A stretch of DNA of 64,000 bases from Ruminococcus sp. (GTDB lineage: Bacteria > Bacillota > Clostridia > Oscillospirales > Ruminococcaceae): assembly GCA_017623515.1 (NCBI GenBank), contig JAGAOV010000003.1:19389-83388 (forward strand). Direction: 5' to 3'. Position numbers and translations under genes: made by a program. Positions 51,208 to 59,419 of this stretch are shown piece by piece (positions within the stretch are counted from its first letter, which is position 1; every line of letters starts with the position of its first letter). Below the pieces are notes generated by a model. The model did no database searches and was not told the origin of the DNA. It saw only the letters and a list, made by a program, of their open reading frames with translations.

Positions 51208-52245
51208 TCATCTCAGTCCAGCCGCAAGCTCTGCGTAAACAGTCAACACAAATGTTGCGTCATCAATGCCCACTGTGCCGTCACCGTTTACATCCATGGA
51301 ATTCTCCGCAGAAGCTGCCGCAATGCCTGCTGCGGTGTTTGAATAGCTTTCAAGGATGGCGGTTGCATCGGTGATTTCCACTGTGCCGTTGCCGTCGGTG
51401 TCACAGGAGATTTCTTCCTGAATAACGGTGAGGAGGTTGGTTGAACCTGATGTTATATAACGTACTTCCTCTGCAAATCCAGAATCTGAATAAAGTTCTG
51501 ATTCTGGATATTTTGTTTTGATTACTTCTGCAACTGTCATAAATTTCTCTGGTAAATCTATTCCTATAATTGCAAAATCAGCACCTGTATATTCATCAGA
51601 GCCAATTTCAAGCGTATCATCAATTGCGATAACCGTTTCGAGTAATTCATCATTTGTTGCAGATATATTCTTTATTTTAAGACCATACGAATAATCCAAA
51701 TATCCATCATGTCTGGACATCGAATATTTTTCATGACTTGATTCAGAAATGATACCTGCATCATATAATTCAGCACACATCTCTTTAAAGGTTGAATATA
51801 TATCTCTGCCCGCAGTCACATCGAATGAAATCTCACCTTTTGCATCCAGATTATCACGGAAAGTTACTGTTGTCCAATCAGAATAGGATACTTCACCTAC
51901 ATGGTCAAAATCAAGTTTTTCTGCATATTTATTGTATATTTCTTTATACTTTTCCATGTTTACCGAAGAATCAATGATTTTTACATGGCACACATTGTAT
52001 AGGGCTGGTTCGACAACCATCAGATCCCTATGACTTTCTGTATCCCAGTATGTCAGATACTTCCCCTTACTTGATTCGGTTCCTGTAACAAAGCTGAAAA
52101 TTCCATAATCCTCTATCTGCTCGTATCCTTCAAATTCTGTGGTCTCAGTTGTCTGAAATTCTGCATTAACAGGCATAATGCAGACTGATGATACTGCTAT
52201 TACTGTTCCAATAAGAATAGATAATTCTTTCTTGATTTTTACCAT
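51208..52245 (-). CDS. Dockerin-tailed secreted protein, cassette A partner
   Basis: 345 residues: signal peptide (ending CIMPVNA), a unique alpha/beta region of about 240 residues, then a type I dockerin (loops CDTDGNGTVEITD and DVNGDGTVGIDD). The dockerin and the 3' flank are almost identical to those of 53761-54810 and 54957-55925, while the N-terminal parts are strongly diverged. Common traits of those parts are a helix near YKEIYNKYAEKLDF and a later MCAELY-type helix, which suggests one fold. The gene follows a serine protease gene by 21 nt in one operon. A pro-domain-like inhibitor or scaffold-bound partner of the protease is a possible role; this is inference. Confidence 0.85.
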   Translation of the reverse strand: MVKIKKELSILIGTVIAVSSVCIMPVNAEFQTTETTEFEGYEQIEDYGIFSFVTGTESSKGKYLTYWDTESHRDLMVVEPALYNVCHVKIIDSSVNMEKYKEIYNKYAEKLDFDHVGEVSYSDWTTVTFRDNLDAKGEISFDVTAGRDIYSTFKEMCAELYDAGIISESSHEKYSMSRHDGYLDYSYGLKIKNISATNDELLETVIAIDDTLEIGSDEYTGADFAIIGIDLPEKFMTVAEVIKTKYPESELYSDSGFAEEVRYITSGSTNLLTVIQEEISCDTDGNGTVEITDATAILESYSNTAAGIAAASAENSMDVNGDGTVGIDDATFVLTVYAELAAGLR

Positions 52246-52266
52246 AAAAATTCCTCCTTAATAGAA

Positions 52267-53190
52267 TTATATATTGGGATTATTTTTGTAGAAGTGAAGC
52301 AAGTCAGTTGTTATACGTGTGGCAGCATTAAATGTGCCTGCCCCTGTTGTATGAATTCCAATTACAGTATAATATACATTGCCACCATAAGCAACTGTTG
52401 TATAAACTGGTCCGCCGCTGTTACCTCCGGATGTATCACAGGTATAGCCAAATATAAAATCAGAGTTTGCATATTTCTCTCCAACCTGCCCTGTACCTTC
52501 ATACATTGTATGTTTCGAAATACAATCATTGACGATTTCATCATTTACTTCTTTAGGAAAGCCGGTTATTGATATAGTTTTTCCGCTATTCTTAAAGCCG
52601 TCAAGCATTATGCCTAAATTAAAAATAGCATAATTACTTAAATCACGTGTCTCTGTATCAACTTCCGGAATAGTAATCAGCGCATAATCGTACTCGTTTG
52701 TATTTCCGTACGTTGAAAAATAAAGAGAAGGTATGTGTACACTATACGCATTTGTAATTGTGAGTTCTATATTTCCGTTTGCATCAAAAATCAATATCTT
52801 ATTAATTGAATCACCGCAAGAAGCAGCATTTCCATCTGATGTTTTATTTGCTACACAGTGTGCTGCTGTTGCAATTGTATTGCCGTCTACAACAAAACCA
52901 GTACTAAAACTACCACTGTTCATTATGATTTTAACAACACCACTTTTAGTGAAATCAACTACACGAGTATCAAGTTCAATAACAGACCTGCTATTATCCT
53001 GAACAGCATTAGCCGATAATGTGTAGGTACTCATATAATTACCATTTGACGCATTGAAAACCTTGTAGTTCAATGCAGTATTCACTGCCGATGTCTCAAG
53101 AATATTATTATATGTGATGCAAATAATAAACATGACTGCTGCAACAATCACAGAGATTATCTTTCTGCTTTTATATACAATAGCATTCAT
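52267..53190 (-). CDS. Secreted trypsin/V8-like serine protease
   Basis: 307 residues from ATG 53190 (AAGGAGG upstream; the open frame to 53253 runs into the previous gene). A signal/anchor (ISVIVAAVMFIICITY) precedes a chymotrypsin-fold catalytic domain. The triad is visible: His in TIATAAHCVANK, Asp in EYDYALITI, Ser in SGGNSGGPVY. The C-terminal TVIGIHTTGAG is typical of glutamyl endopeptidase-like (S1B) enzymes. It lacks a dockerin itself. It sits between a dockerin-only gene (13-nt gap) and a dockerin-tailed gene (21-nt gap), which suggests a cotranscribed three-gene set. Confidence 0.9.
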   Translation of the reverse strand: MNAIVYKSRKIISVIVAAVMFIICITYNNILETSAVNTALNYKVFNASNGNYMSTYTLSANAVQDNSRSVIELDTRVVDFTKSGVVKIIMNSGSFSTGFVVDGNTIATAAHCVANKTSDGNAASCGDSINKILIFDANGNIELTITNAYSVHIPSLYFSTYGNTNEYDYALITIPEVDTETRDLSNYAIFNLGIMLDGFKNSGKTISITGFPKEVNDEIVNDCISKHTMYEGTGQVGEKYANSDFIFGYTCDTSGGNSGGPVYTTVAYGGNVYYTVIGIHTTGAGTFNAATRITTDLLHFYKNNPNI

Positions 53191-53203
53191 TTCAGCAACC
53201 TCC

Positions 53204-53503
53204 TTATTCTCCAACAACGTTATACGGTAAACTATAAATTGTACCGATAACATATTTTTGAATTACCAATGAATCCACAACATTGATAACATAGTTTCCC
53301 GTAGCGTCTGCTGCATCATAGCTTACAAGTTCAACTTTTCCAAGCAGATACTTATTAAGCGCAGTAACATCAAGCAATGAAACCGCACCGTCATTGTTTA
53401 CATCCCCAACGATTGTCGCCGATGCATTCATCGGCACTGCGCCAGCTGCACAAATACAAGCTGCTGTTAAAAGAGATACGAGTTTCTTTGTGAATGATCT
53501 CAT
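53204..53503 (-). CDS. Dockerin-only secreted protein
   Basis: 99 residues: signal peptide (VSLLTAACICAAGAVPMNASA) and then only one dockerin. Loop 1 is DVNNDGAVSLLD; the second loop is degenerate (DATGNYVINVVD). There is no catalytic or binding module. The sequence of this dockerin differs from those of the three dockerin-tailed neighbours. ATG follows AAGGAGG. First gene of the unit that continues with the serine protease. It could cap cohesins, or act as an adaptor subunit (inference). Confidence 0.88.
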   Translation of the reverse strand: MRSFTKKLVSLLTAACICAAGAVPMNASATIVGDVNNDGAVSLLDVTALNKYLLGKVELVSYDAADATGNYVINVVDSLVIQKYVIGTIYSLPYNVVGE

Positions 53504-53597
53504 GATAAATTCCTCCTTGAGATGTTCTTCATTTTCTGTCTGTGCACATGTGATGCCTTGAGGTTAATGTAACCTTTATAATCCTCCTTTCATAATT

Positions 53598-53627
53598 ATT
53601 ATATCATACGATAAATACTTCTGTCAA
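53598..53627 (-). promoter_or_regulatory. SigA-type promoter of cassette A (dockerin-only, protease, dockerin partner)
   Basis: Minus strand TTGACA (53622-53627), 18 nt, TATAAT (53598-53603). The bases from here to about 53715 are a diverged duplicate of 56037-56130. Confidence 0.8.
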
Positions 53628-53707
53628 TTAGGAAAACTGCCAAAATGTGTCCTCTGTTTTTTGTGCAGCTTGCATATTTTTTCTCGCAAAATCACAGATA
53701 TATGCAC

Positions 53708-53739
53708 AGACCGCACCGAACGTCTGTCCGGTGCGGTCT
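53708..53739 (-). terminator. Hairpin after the cassette B dockerin gene
   Basis: AGACCGCACC and GGTGCGGTCT pair; same loop as at 51152-51184, but without a T-run on the minus strand, so termination may be weaker. Confidence 0.6.
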
Positions 53740-53760
53740 GTGTTTCTTTAATGTAAAAAA

Positions 53761-54810
53761 TCATCTCAGTCCAGCCGCAAGCTCTGCGTAAACAGTCAAC
53801 ACAAATGTTGCATCATCAATGCCCACTGTGCCGTCACCGTTTACATCCATGGAATTCTCCGCAGAAGCTGCCGCAATGCCTGCTGCGGTGTTTGCATAGC
53901 TTTCAAGGATGACGGTTGCATCGGTGATTTCCACTGTGCCGTTACCGTCGGTGTCGCAGGATTCTTCTTCCTTGAACATATCAACAAGATCAACCTGTCC
54001 ATTAACCATAGGAACGCTTCCCACACCAAAATCATTCGTATTCCTGAACATATTCAATGAAAGAGTATGCTCACCGTCGAGCGCATCAACTGCCGCAGCT
54101 GCATTGATATATTCAGTGCCGGTAGCTTCATTGCTCATGGTTATAGTATAAGAACTACTGCTGTTTGCTGTAATCTCAGCTGATGGACACTGGCTGAGAA
54201 CTGCCGTTTCCAGCTCTTCATATGTACCAGTATAGCTGACAACTGTAAAATCTGATACATCAATAATCGTAGGTGATGCTGAAATCGGCGTATAAATTAT
54301 TGACTTTGCATTACCGGTTCTATACATTTCCCTGCACATTTTTATTATTGTACTGCGTTTTTCTTCTGCGATCTGATATTCAGCTTCCAGATCTTCCATT
54401 GTATGTCCAGTAGACATCATCGAATTTCCTGTATGGAAAAGCGTGTACATACCGTCATATTCCGATACATATCTGTCCTCATAATCCATGCCAAGCTCTG
54501 CATTATACTTATCAAGAATTGCATGAATCTCCTCTGCATCTTCTGTATCTGAGTATAGCGTAACTGTATTTGTACCATAGTGTGAATAACCCTGAAGGTA
54601 TCCTTTGGAATTCCAACTGTGTACAATAAAGCTTTTTCCTTTTTCTAGAAATTGATCTTCATACTTTTCAAAAAATTCCGGATCAATAGCTTCATAGCCT
54701 TCCGGCGGAGCGTATGGATCAACTGATACCGCATCTGCTGTTATTGTACAGCAGGTTAATGCTATTACAAAGCACATTGATATTGAAAAGATGTTATTGA
54801 TAATCTTCAT
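53761..54810 (-). CDS. Dockerin-tailed secreted protein, cassette B partner
   Basis: 349 residues: signal peptide (CFVIALTCCTITADA), a unique region of about 260 residues and a C-terminal dockerin nearly identical to those of the genes at 51208 and 54957. The unique part has an alpha/beta pattern with IHAILDKYNAELGMDYEDRY and a later IIKMCREMYRTGNA helix, comparable in order with the cassette A partner. It starts 13 nt after a protease remnant, at the same relative place as cassette A's partner follows the intact protease. No separate promoter is seen, so it is likely read from the promoter at 56014. Confidence 0.85.
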   Translation of the reverse strand: MKIINNIFSISMCFVIALTCCTITADAVSVDPYAPPEGYEAIDPEFFEKYEDQFLEKGKSFIVHSWNSKGYLQGYSHYGTNTVTLYSDTEDAEEIHAILDKYNAELGMDYEDRYVSEYDGMYTLFHTGNSMMSTGHTMEDLEAEYQIAEEKRSTIIKMCREMYRTGNAKSIIYTPISASPTIIDVSDFTVVSYTGTYEELETAVLSQCPSAEITANSSSSYTITMSNEATGTEYINAAAAVDALDGEHTLSLNMFRNTNDFGVGSVPMVNGQVDLVDMFKEEESCDTDGNGTVEITDATVILESYANTAAGIAAASAENSMDVNGDGTVGIDDATFVLTVYAELAAGLR

Positions 54811-54822
54811 ATTATCACTCCC

Positions 54823-54948
54823 TTATACATTTGGATTATTCTTATAAAAATGCAATGTTTCTGTAGTAAATTGAACTCCCCCATTTTTTGTTCCATCTAT
54901 TCCTCTGGTGTGAATTCCAATTACAGTATAATAATCAACGCCATTATG
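54823..54948 (-). pseudogene. C-terminal remnant of a second serine protease
   Basis: On the minus strand the frame reads HNGVDYYTVIGIHTRG...TTETLHFYKNNPNV and stops. It is collinear with the last 40 or so residues of the protease at 52267 (YTVIGIHTTGAG...TTDLLHFYKNNPNI). The rest of the gene is missing: the fragment abuts the stop codon region of the dockerin gene at 54957. So a protease gene once stood here and was lost by deletion. Confidence 0.85.
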
Positions 54949-54956
54949 TGAAAAAA

Positions 54957-55925
54957 TCATCTCAGTCCAGCCGCAAGCTCTGCGTAAACAGTCAACACAA
55001 ATGTTGCGTCATCAATGCCCACTGTGCCGTCACCGTTTACATCCATGGAATTTTCCGCAGAAGCTGCTGCAATGCCTGCTGCGGTGTTTGCATAGCTTTC
55101 AAGGATGGCGGTTGCATCGGTGATTTCCACTGTGCCGTTGCCGTCGGTGTCGCATATCAATTCTTCACTGCTTGTATAAACCTTTACAGTTTCAAAATTG
55201 TAAGCTATAGCAAGCGCATTCTGAATCATAAAATCACTGACTGCATAAACCGATGGCATTTCCATACATCTGAGCATAAATGAATATATTCCAGCCCATC
55301 TGTTTGCAACATCAACCTCAGTTACCTTGATTAAATATGTATCATCAGAGTTAAAATTTACAGCATCTATTGTATAACCAATATCAGATGCCCATGCAAA
55401 GCTATCTGTGGTGAGTGCTTCATTTGAGCAAACACTAAACTCCGGTATAACTTCAAAAAATGACGCATCATAAATCTGATAACCCTTCTTCAAAGTAACT
55501 GTATCAACACATGATGATTTCAGCAAATCTTCTGCCATAGTTTTAGCTGCATCGTATGTCATATTTGTTCCAAAATTATAGTACAAAATTCCAGAGGAAT
55601 ACACATCATAGCTTCCATCCTCCAGCTGAGTATAGCCATATACTTCTGAAAATGTTTTTTCAAATTCAGCATTATTATTACAGCTTACATTCAAAAGATA
55701 AGTAAAACTATTTTCCTTTCTTAGGTAAAGATCACTACGTTCAGGTGTGTAATACATATCTTCAATGTTTCCGTTGTCATTGCAGGTTCTTGTGTGAATA
55801 GTGCCATCTTCCAACACGTTGGATTCAATGATAACTGCTGCGCTCGCATTAAATGACATAATTCCTATATTCATTGTCATTGCTGCACCCAGAATCAGGG
55901 CTGATACTTTCTTAAATTTTTTCAT
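54957..55925 (-). CDS. Dockerin-tailed secreted protein, cassette C
   Basis: 322 residues: signal peptide (ending MSFNASAA), a unique region of about 235 residues and the same C-terminal dockerin (CDTDGNGTVEITD, DVNGDGTVGIDD). The unique part has an EFEKTFSEVYGYTQLEDGSYDVY segment and a YDAAKTMAEDLL helix. It has no recognised domain. Immediately past its stop the sequence switches to the protease remnant, so its own terminator is gone. ATG follows AGGAGG; promoter at 56014-56042. Confidence 0.85.
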   Translation of the reverse strand: MKKFKKVSALILGAAMTMNIGIMSFNASAAVIIESNVLEDGTIHTRTCNDNGNIEDMYYTPERSDLYLRKENSFTYLLNVSCNNNAEFEKTFSEVYGYTQLEDGSYDVYSSGILYYNFGTNMTYDAAKTMAEDLLKSSCVDTVTLKKGYQIYDASFFEVIPEFSVCSNEALTTDSFAWASDIGYTIDAVNFNSDDTYLIKVTEVDVANRWAGIYSFMLRCMEMPSVYAVSDFMIQNALAIAYNFETVKVYTSSEELICDTDGNGTVEITDATAILESYANTAAGIAAASAENSMDVNGDGTVGIDDATFVLTVYAELAAGLR

Positions 55926-56013
55926 AGTTATTCCTCCTTTTTTTAATCATCTACAATTTCATTTCTTTTCTTTTTAAAAGGAACAGCTATCCCCATAACT
56001 TTCCTTTAGCATA

Positions 56014-56042
56014 ATTGTACCATACACTAAAAGCCATGTCAA
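56014..56042 (-). promoter_or_regulatory. SigA-type promoter of cassette C
   Basis: Minus strand TTGACA (56037-56042), 17 nt, TACAAT (56014-56019). Paralogous with 53598-53627, including the flank CAATT before the -35 box. Confidence 0.75.
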
Positions 56043-56120
56043 TTGGAAAAGTTGCCAAAGTCCCCTCTGCTTTTTTGTTCAGCCTGCATATTTTTCTTCA
56101 CAAAATAACAGATATATGCA

Positions 56121-56152
56121 AAAAACCGCACCAAACGTCTGTCCGGTGCGGT
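56121..56152 (-). terminator. Terminator of the ABC ATPase gene
   Basis: ACCGCACC (56125-56132) and GGTGCGGT (56145-56152), with the minus strand continuing into TTTTT. Same hairpin as in the dockerin cassettes. Confidence 0.75.
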
Positions 56153-56169
56153 CTGATGTATAACTTTAA

Positions 56170-57312
56170 TTAGTTAATGATTGTGGGGTTATTGTCAGCA
56201 AACTTGTCGAAGAGGTGGATCTTGTTAGGATCAAGAGCAACCTTGATGTTATCCAGCGGCTTAGCTGTGGATCTAGGATCAACACGAGCTGTCAGCGGAA
56301 TACCAGCACAATTCAGGTACAGATATGTTTCAGCACCCATCATTTCTGTGATTTCAACGTCACAGTCGATGATACCAGTTGTAGCGTTTGACAGGAACAT
56401 TTCGTCATCGTGGATAGCCTCAGGACGGATACCGAGGATAACTTCCTTGTCAACATACTTAGCCAGATCATTAGTAACCTTAGCAGCCGGGATCTCGATC
56501 TGGTACTTAACAGCCTTAGCTGTCTTTGTAGCCTCAGAGCCGAATTCTACATAGTAGTTTGCGCCCTTTCTCAGAACAGCATCTACAAAGTTCATCTGCG
56601 GAGAACCAAGGAAGCCAGCAACGAACTTGTTGCCCGGTCTCTCATACAGAGCCTGCGGAGTATCAATCTGCTGGATGATACCATCCTTCATAACTACGAT
56701 ACGGTCACCCATTGTCATAGCCTCTGTCTGGTCATGTGTTACGTAAATAAATGTTGTACCCAGCTTCTGGTGCAGCTTAGAAATTTCAGTTCTCATCTGT
56801 GCACGGAGCTTAGCGTCGAGGTTGGACAGCGGCTCGTCAAGCAGGAATACCTGAGGATTACGAACGATAGCACGGCCGAGCGCAACTCTCTGTCTCTGAC
56901 CGCCGGACATTGCCTTCGGCTTACGGTCAAGCAGGTGGCTCAGGTCGAGGATCTTTGCAGCTTCTTCAACCTTGCGAGCGATCTCGTCCTTCGGAACCTT
57001 ACGGAGCTTCAGACCGAATGCCATGTTGTCGAATACTGTCATATGCGGATACAGAGCGTAGTTCTGGAATACCATTGCGATGTCTCTGTCCTTAGGAGCG
57101 ATGTCATTTACCAGACGGTCGCCGATGTACAGCTCACCCTCAGAGATTTCTTCCAGACCAGCAATCATTCTCAGAGTTGTAGACTTACCGCAGCCGGAAG
57201 GACCTACCAGAACGATGAATTCCTTGTCCTGAATCTCGATGTTTACATCCTTTACAGCAACTACATTGCCAGGATACTTCTTATAGATGTGTCTCAGTGA
57301 TAAACTTGCCAT
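56170..57312 (-). CDS. Sugar ABC transporter ATP-binding protein, MsmX/UgpC type
   Basis: 380 residues from ATG 57312 (AGGAGG upstream). Walker [12 protein letters not shown]-loop [13 protein letters not shown], signature [14 protein letters not shown], Walker [15 protein letters not shown] and switch His YVTHDQTE are all intact. A C-terminal TOBE/OB regulatory domain (about 240-380) follows. MsmX-type ATPases serve several sugar importers that lack their own ATPase. It stands alone with its own promoter and terminator, so it is a good candidate to drive the permease pairs at 2.5-11 kb; that is inference. Confidence 0.95.
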   Translation of the reverse strand: MASLSLRHIYKKYPGNVVAVKDVNIEIQDKEFIVLVGPSGCGKSTTLRMIAGLEEISEGELYIGDRLVNDIAPKDRDIAMVFQNYALYPHMTVFDNMAFGLKLRKVPKDEIARKVEEAAKILDLSHLLDRKPKAMSGGQRQRVALGRAIVRNPQVFLLDEPLSNLDAKLRAQMRTEISKLHQKLGTTFIYVTHDQTEAMTMGDRIVVMKDGIIQQIDTPQALYERPGNKFVAGFLGSPQMNFVDAVLRKGANYYVEFGSEATKTAKAVKYQIEIPAAKVTNDLAKYVDKEVILGIRPEAIHDDEMFLSNATTGIIDCDVEITEMMGAETYLYLNCAGIPLTARVDPRSTAKPLDNIKVALDPNKIHLFDKFADNNPTIIN

Positions 57313-57386
57313 TGAGCAGTTCCTCCTAAACGTATTTTTTCTTTCACCGACTGCGCATGCACACATATCGGTTTCAGTATACTTAT

Positions 57387-57415
57387 ATCATACCAAAAAT
57401 CGAAATTTTTTTCAA
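57387..57415 (-). promoter_or_regulatory. SigA-type promoter of the ABC ATPase gene
   Basis: Minus strand TTGAAA (57410-57415), 17 nt, TATGAT (57387-57392). Confidence 0.75.
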
Positions 57416-57454
57416 GTCGTTTATTGCACAAAGTTTTTTGCCTGATTTCATTGA

Positions 57455-58207
57455 TTATGACGAAGTTTTCCTAAGGGTTTGGAAAAGTGCTGAAAAAACA
57501 GTGCCTGATTTCAACAATTTACACAAATCGTTGTCGGATAGTACAATGCACTCACCCTCCTTGAGATCGGCTGGAAGAAGGAGTTCGCCGCATCCTATAC
57601 GGTGTAATTTTTCAACATGATTCCCTGCTGCTGCCATCATACGCTTGACCTGATGATACTTTCCCTCGCTTATTGAGATAAGCACTTGCCTCCCGTCTCT
57701 GCTGTATGCAGCGGCTTCTGCCGGCTTACAGAGAGTACCGTCACGGAGCTTTATGCCCTCTGAAAGCTGCTGTGCGGCTTCTTCTGTGAAAGGGCGTGCA
57801 AGGAGTGCAGAGTAGTATTTGGGTACATGTTTTTTTGGAGAGGTGAGCTTGTGGAGAAGGTCTCCGTCATTAGTGAGAATCAGAAAGCCGGTCGTGTCTT
57901 TATCCAGCCTTCCGGCAGGAGCGAGATTCTGGTTCTGAAATTCTTCCGGCAGAAGGTCTATGACAGTTTTTTCTGCCTTGTCCTCCGTTGCGCTGATGAA
58001 GCCGGCTGGTTTATTTAAGAGGAGTGTGAGTGTACGTGCAGTGCGGACAGGTGTTCCTTCTACGGTTATGGAATCGTTTTCGGTTACATTCATATCAGCT
58101 TTGACGGCAGAAGAGCCGTTGACGGTTATTTTTCCGGCTGAAATAAGTTTTTTGACTGTACTTCGGGAATGAGGGGTACGTTCCGAAAGAAATTTGTCCA
58201 GACGCAT
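57455..58207 (-). CDS. rsuA: 16S rRNA pseudouridine synthase, RsuA family
   Basis: 250 residues. An N-terminal S4 RNA-binding domain (MRLDKFLSERTPHSRSTVKKLISAGKITVNG) is followed by the RsuA/RluB/E/F catalytic core. The active Asp is in PAGRLDKDTTGFLILTNDG. In E. coli RsuA modifies U516 of 16S rRNA; RluB/E/F relatives modify 23S, so the exact site is inferred. ATG follows AAAGGAG. Confidence 0.92.
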   Translation of the reverse strand: MRLDKFLSERTPHSRSTVKKLISAGKITVNGSSAVKADMNVTENDSITVEGTPVRTARTLTLLLNKPAGFISATEDKAEKTVIDLLPEEFQNQNLAPAGRLDKDTTGFLILTNDGDLLHKLTSPKKHVPKYYSALLARPFTEEAAQQLSEGIKLRDGTLCKPAEAAAYSRDGRQVLISISEGKYHQVKRMMAAAGNHVEKLHRIGCGELLLPADLKEGECIVLSDNDLCKLLKSGTVFSALFQTLRKTSS

Positions 58208-58374
58208 GGCAGTTCTCCTTTCCTGTATATTTCATATCAATAAAAGTTTTTTGTGCAGCTTTTCTCTATTCATTACTTCACTTTAAGCTGCATATCATTA
58301 AAAAGGTTCTGTTCGGAATGGTTTGATATAAATAATAATTTATATATTTATGTAAGACCATACACAGAGCAATC

Positions 58375-58494
58375 TGTAGGGGGCATCGCCTTCGACGACC
58401 CGCAGGTATTGTGCGTAATTAACAGGACGTTGTGCTGTCGTTTCTTCGGTGCGAACTCGTAACTAACGGGACGTCGAGAGTGCCGTCCCCTACA
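58375..58494. repeat. REP-like element, copy 6 with internal insertion
   Basis: TGTAGGGGGCATCGCCTTCGACG at the left and CGTCGAGAGTGCCGTCCCCTACA at the right, with about 50 nt extra between. The 349-nt gap 58208-58556 holds nothing else that I can identify. Confidence 0.7.
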
Positions 58495-58556
58495 TATTTC
58501 TCTTTCAAGCGAACGAAAACTACAATTTAACAGAACCAAAAAGCAAGGAGGCTGTC

Positions 58557-58982
58557 ATGAACAAATCAAAAACCATCCTTATCTTCGGTGCAGCAGGCGT
58601 TTTTTTCGGCTCTGTACTGCTCTGCCGGTGCATCTCCCTTGATCCGCCTGCGCAAAGCTTTATCCTTACCACCGACATCCTGCGGCGTGATTTCATCGCC
58701 GAATGCAGCCTTTCAGCAACAGAGCTGCCGCCCACCTATCAGGAAATAATCCTGCCGGAGGACGGCTCTTCTGAAGTCTATGAATCATACTTGCTGCTTC
58801 AGGACAAACAGCGGCTTCCTCTGTCCGAGTATGCCGGTCAGAAGGCTGTCATCTGGACTTATACGCTCTCTGATAACCCTGCATACCGTGCAGAACTTAT
58901 ATGTACGCCGGAAGGTCTCCTGCTTGGTGCTATGTGCTACGATTGCACCAGATTCGACCTTATGTATCCTATGATTACTTAA
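58557..58982 (+). CDS. Small exported or membrane-anchored hypothetical protein
   Basis: 141 residues. A hydrophobic N-terminal segment (ILIFGAAGVFFGSVLLCRC) is a signal anchor or, with the Cys residues, possibly a poor lipoprotein signal. The rest is a small alpha/beta domain (AVIWTYTLSDNPAYRAELICTPEGLLLGAM) of DUF4830-like look, not certain. ATG follows AAGGAGG. Its 3' end overlaps the 3' end of the convergent gene by 8 bp. Confidence 0.75.
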   Translation: MNKSKTILIFGAAGVFFGSVLLCRCISLDPPAQSFILTTDILRRDFIAECSLSATELPPTYQEIILPEDGSSEVYESYLLLQDKQRLPLSEYAGQKAVIWTYTLSDNPAYRAELICTPEGLLLGAMCYDCTRFDLMYPMIT

Positions 58983-59382
58983 TAAGTGTGAACAGTCCGC
59001 CTATTGCAGGAAGCTCCTTTGACTTGCCCTGTCCTGTGTTTACCATACCATAAACCATAAGTCCAAGGGGTACTGCCCATAACACAATAGAGATTATCAC
59101 ACCGAGGATAGCGGCAATAACACCAATAAATCCGCCTATTAAACCAAGCCCACCAAGAATTGCGCCTAATATTTCGCCTACTATACCAAGTACAATATTT
59201 GCCAGCAGCAGGAGAAGTCCCTGATTTGCATGGAACTTACCGTATCTGCTTGTATTGCATGCTACCAGCGGCAGCCAGAACAGCAGCGGTATATATGACA
59301 GAACACATACCACCTTGTTATTTGCAATATCCTGCGTATCAAATTCGTTTGAATGATCATCACCCATAAAATTATAAGCCAT
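58975..59382 (-). CDS. DUF4870-like membrane protein
   Basis: 135 residues from ATG 59382 (AAGGAGAAG upstream). Pattern VVCVLSYIPLLFWLPLVACNTSRYGKFHANQGLLLLL with KFHANQG is characteristic of small DUF4870-type membrane proteins. Three to four hydrophobic helices, with a Gly-rich central part. Function unknown. Convergent with, and overlapping by 8 bp, the gene at 58557. Confidence 0.8.
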   Translation of the reverse strand: MAYNFMGDDHSNEFDTQDIANNKVVCVLSYIPLLFWLPLVACNTSRYGKFHANQGLLLLLANIVLGIVGEILGAILGGLGLIGGFIGVIAAILGVIISIVLWAVPLGLMVYGMVNTGQGKSKELPAIGGLFTLIK

Positions 59383-59419
59383 TTTAGATCTTCTCCTTAT
59401 AATCAAAAAATATTTTATG

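Noticed and set aside
56410-57300. 296-codon frame opposite the ABC ATPase gene
   Set aside because: Shadow of a fully conserved ATPase gene; no ribosome binding site and no domain.
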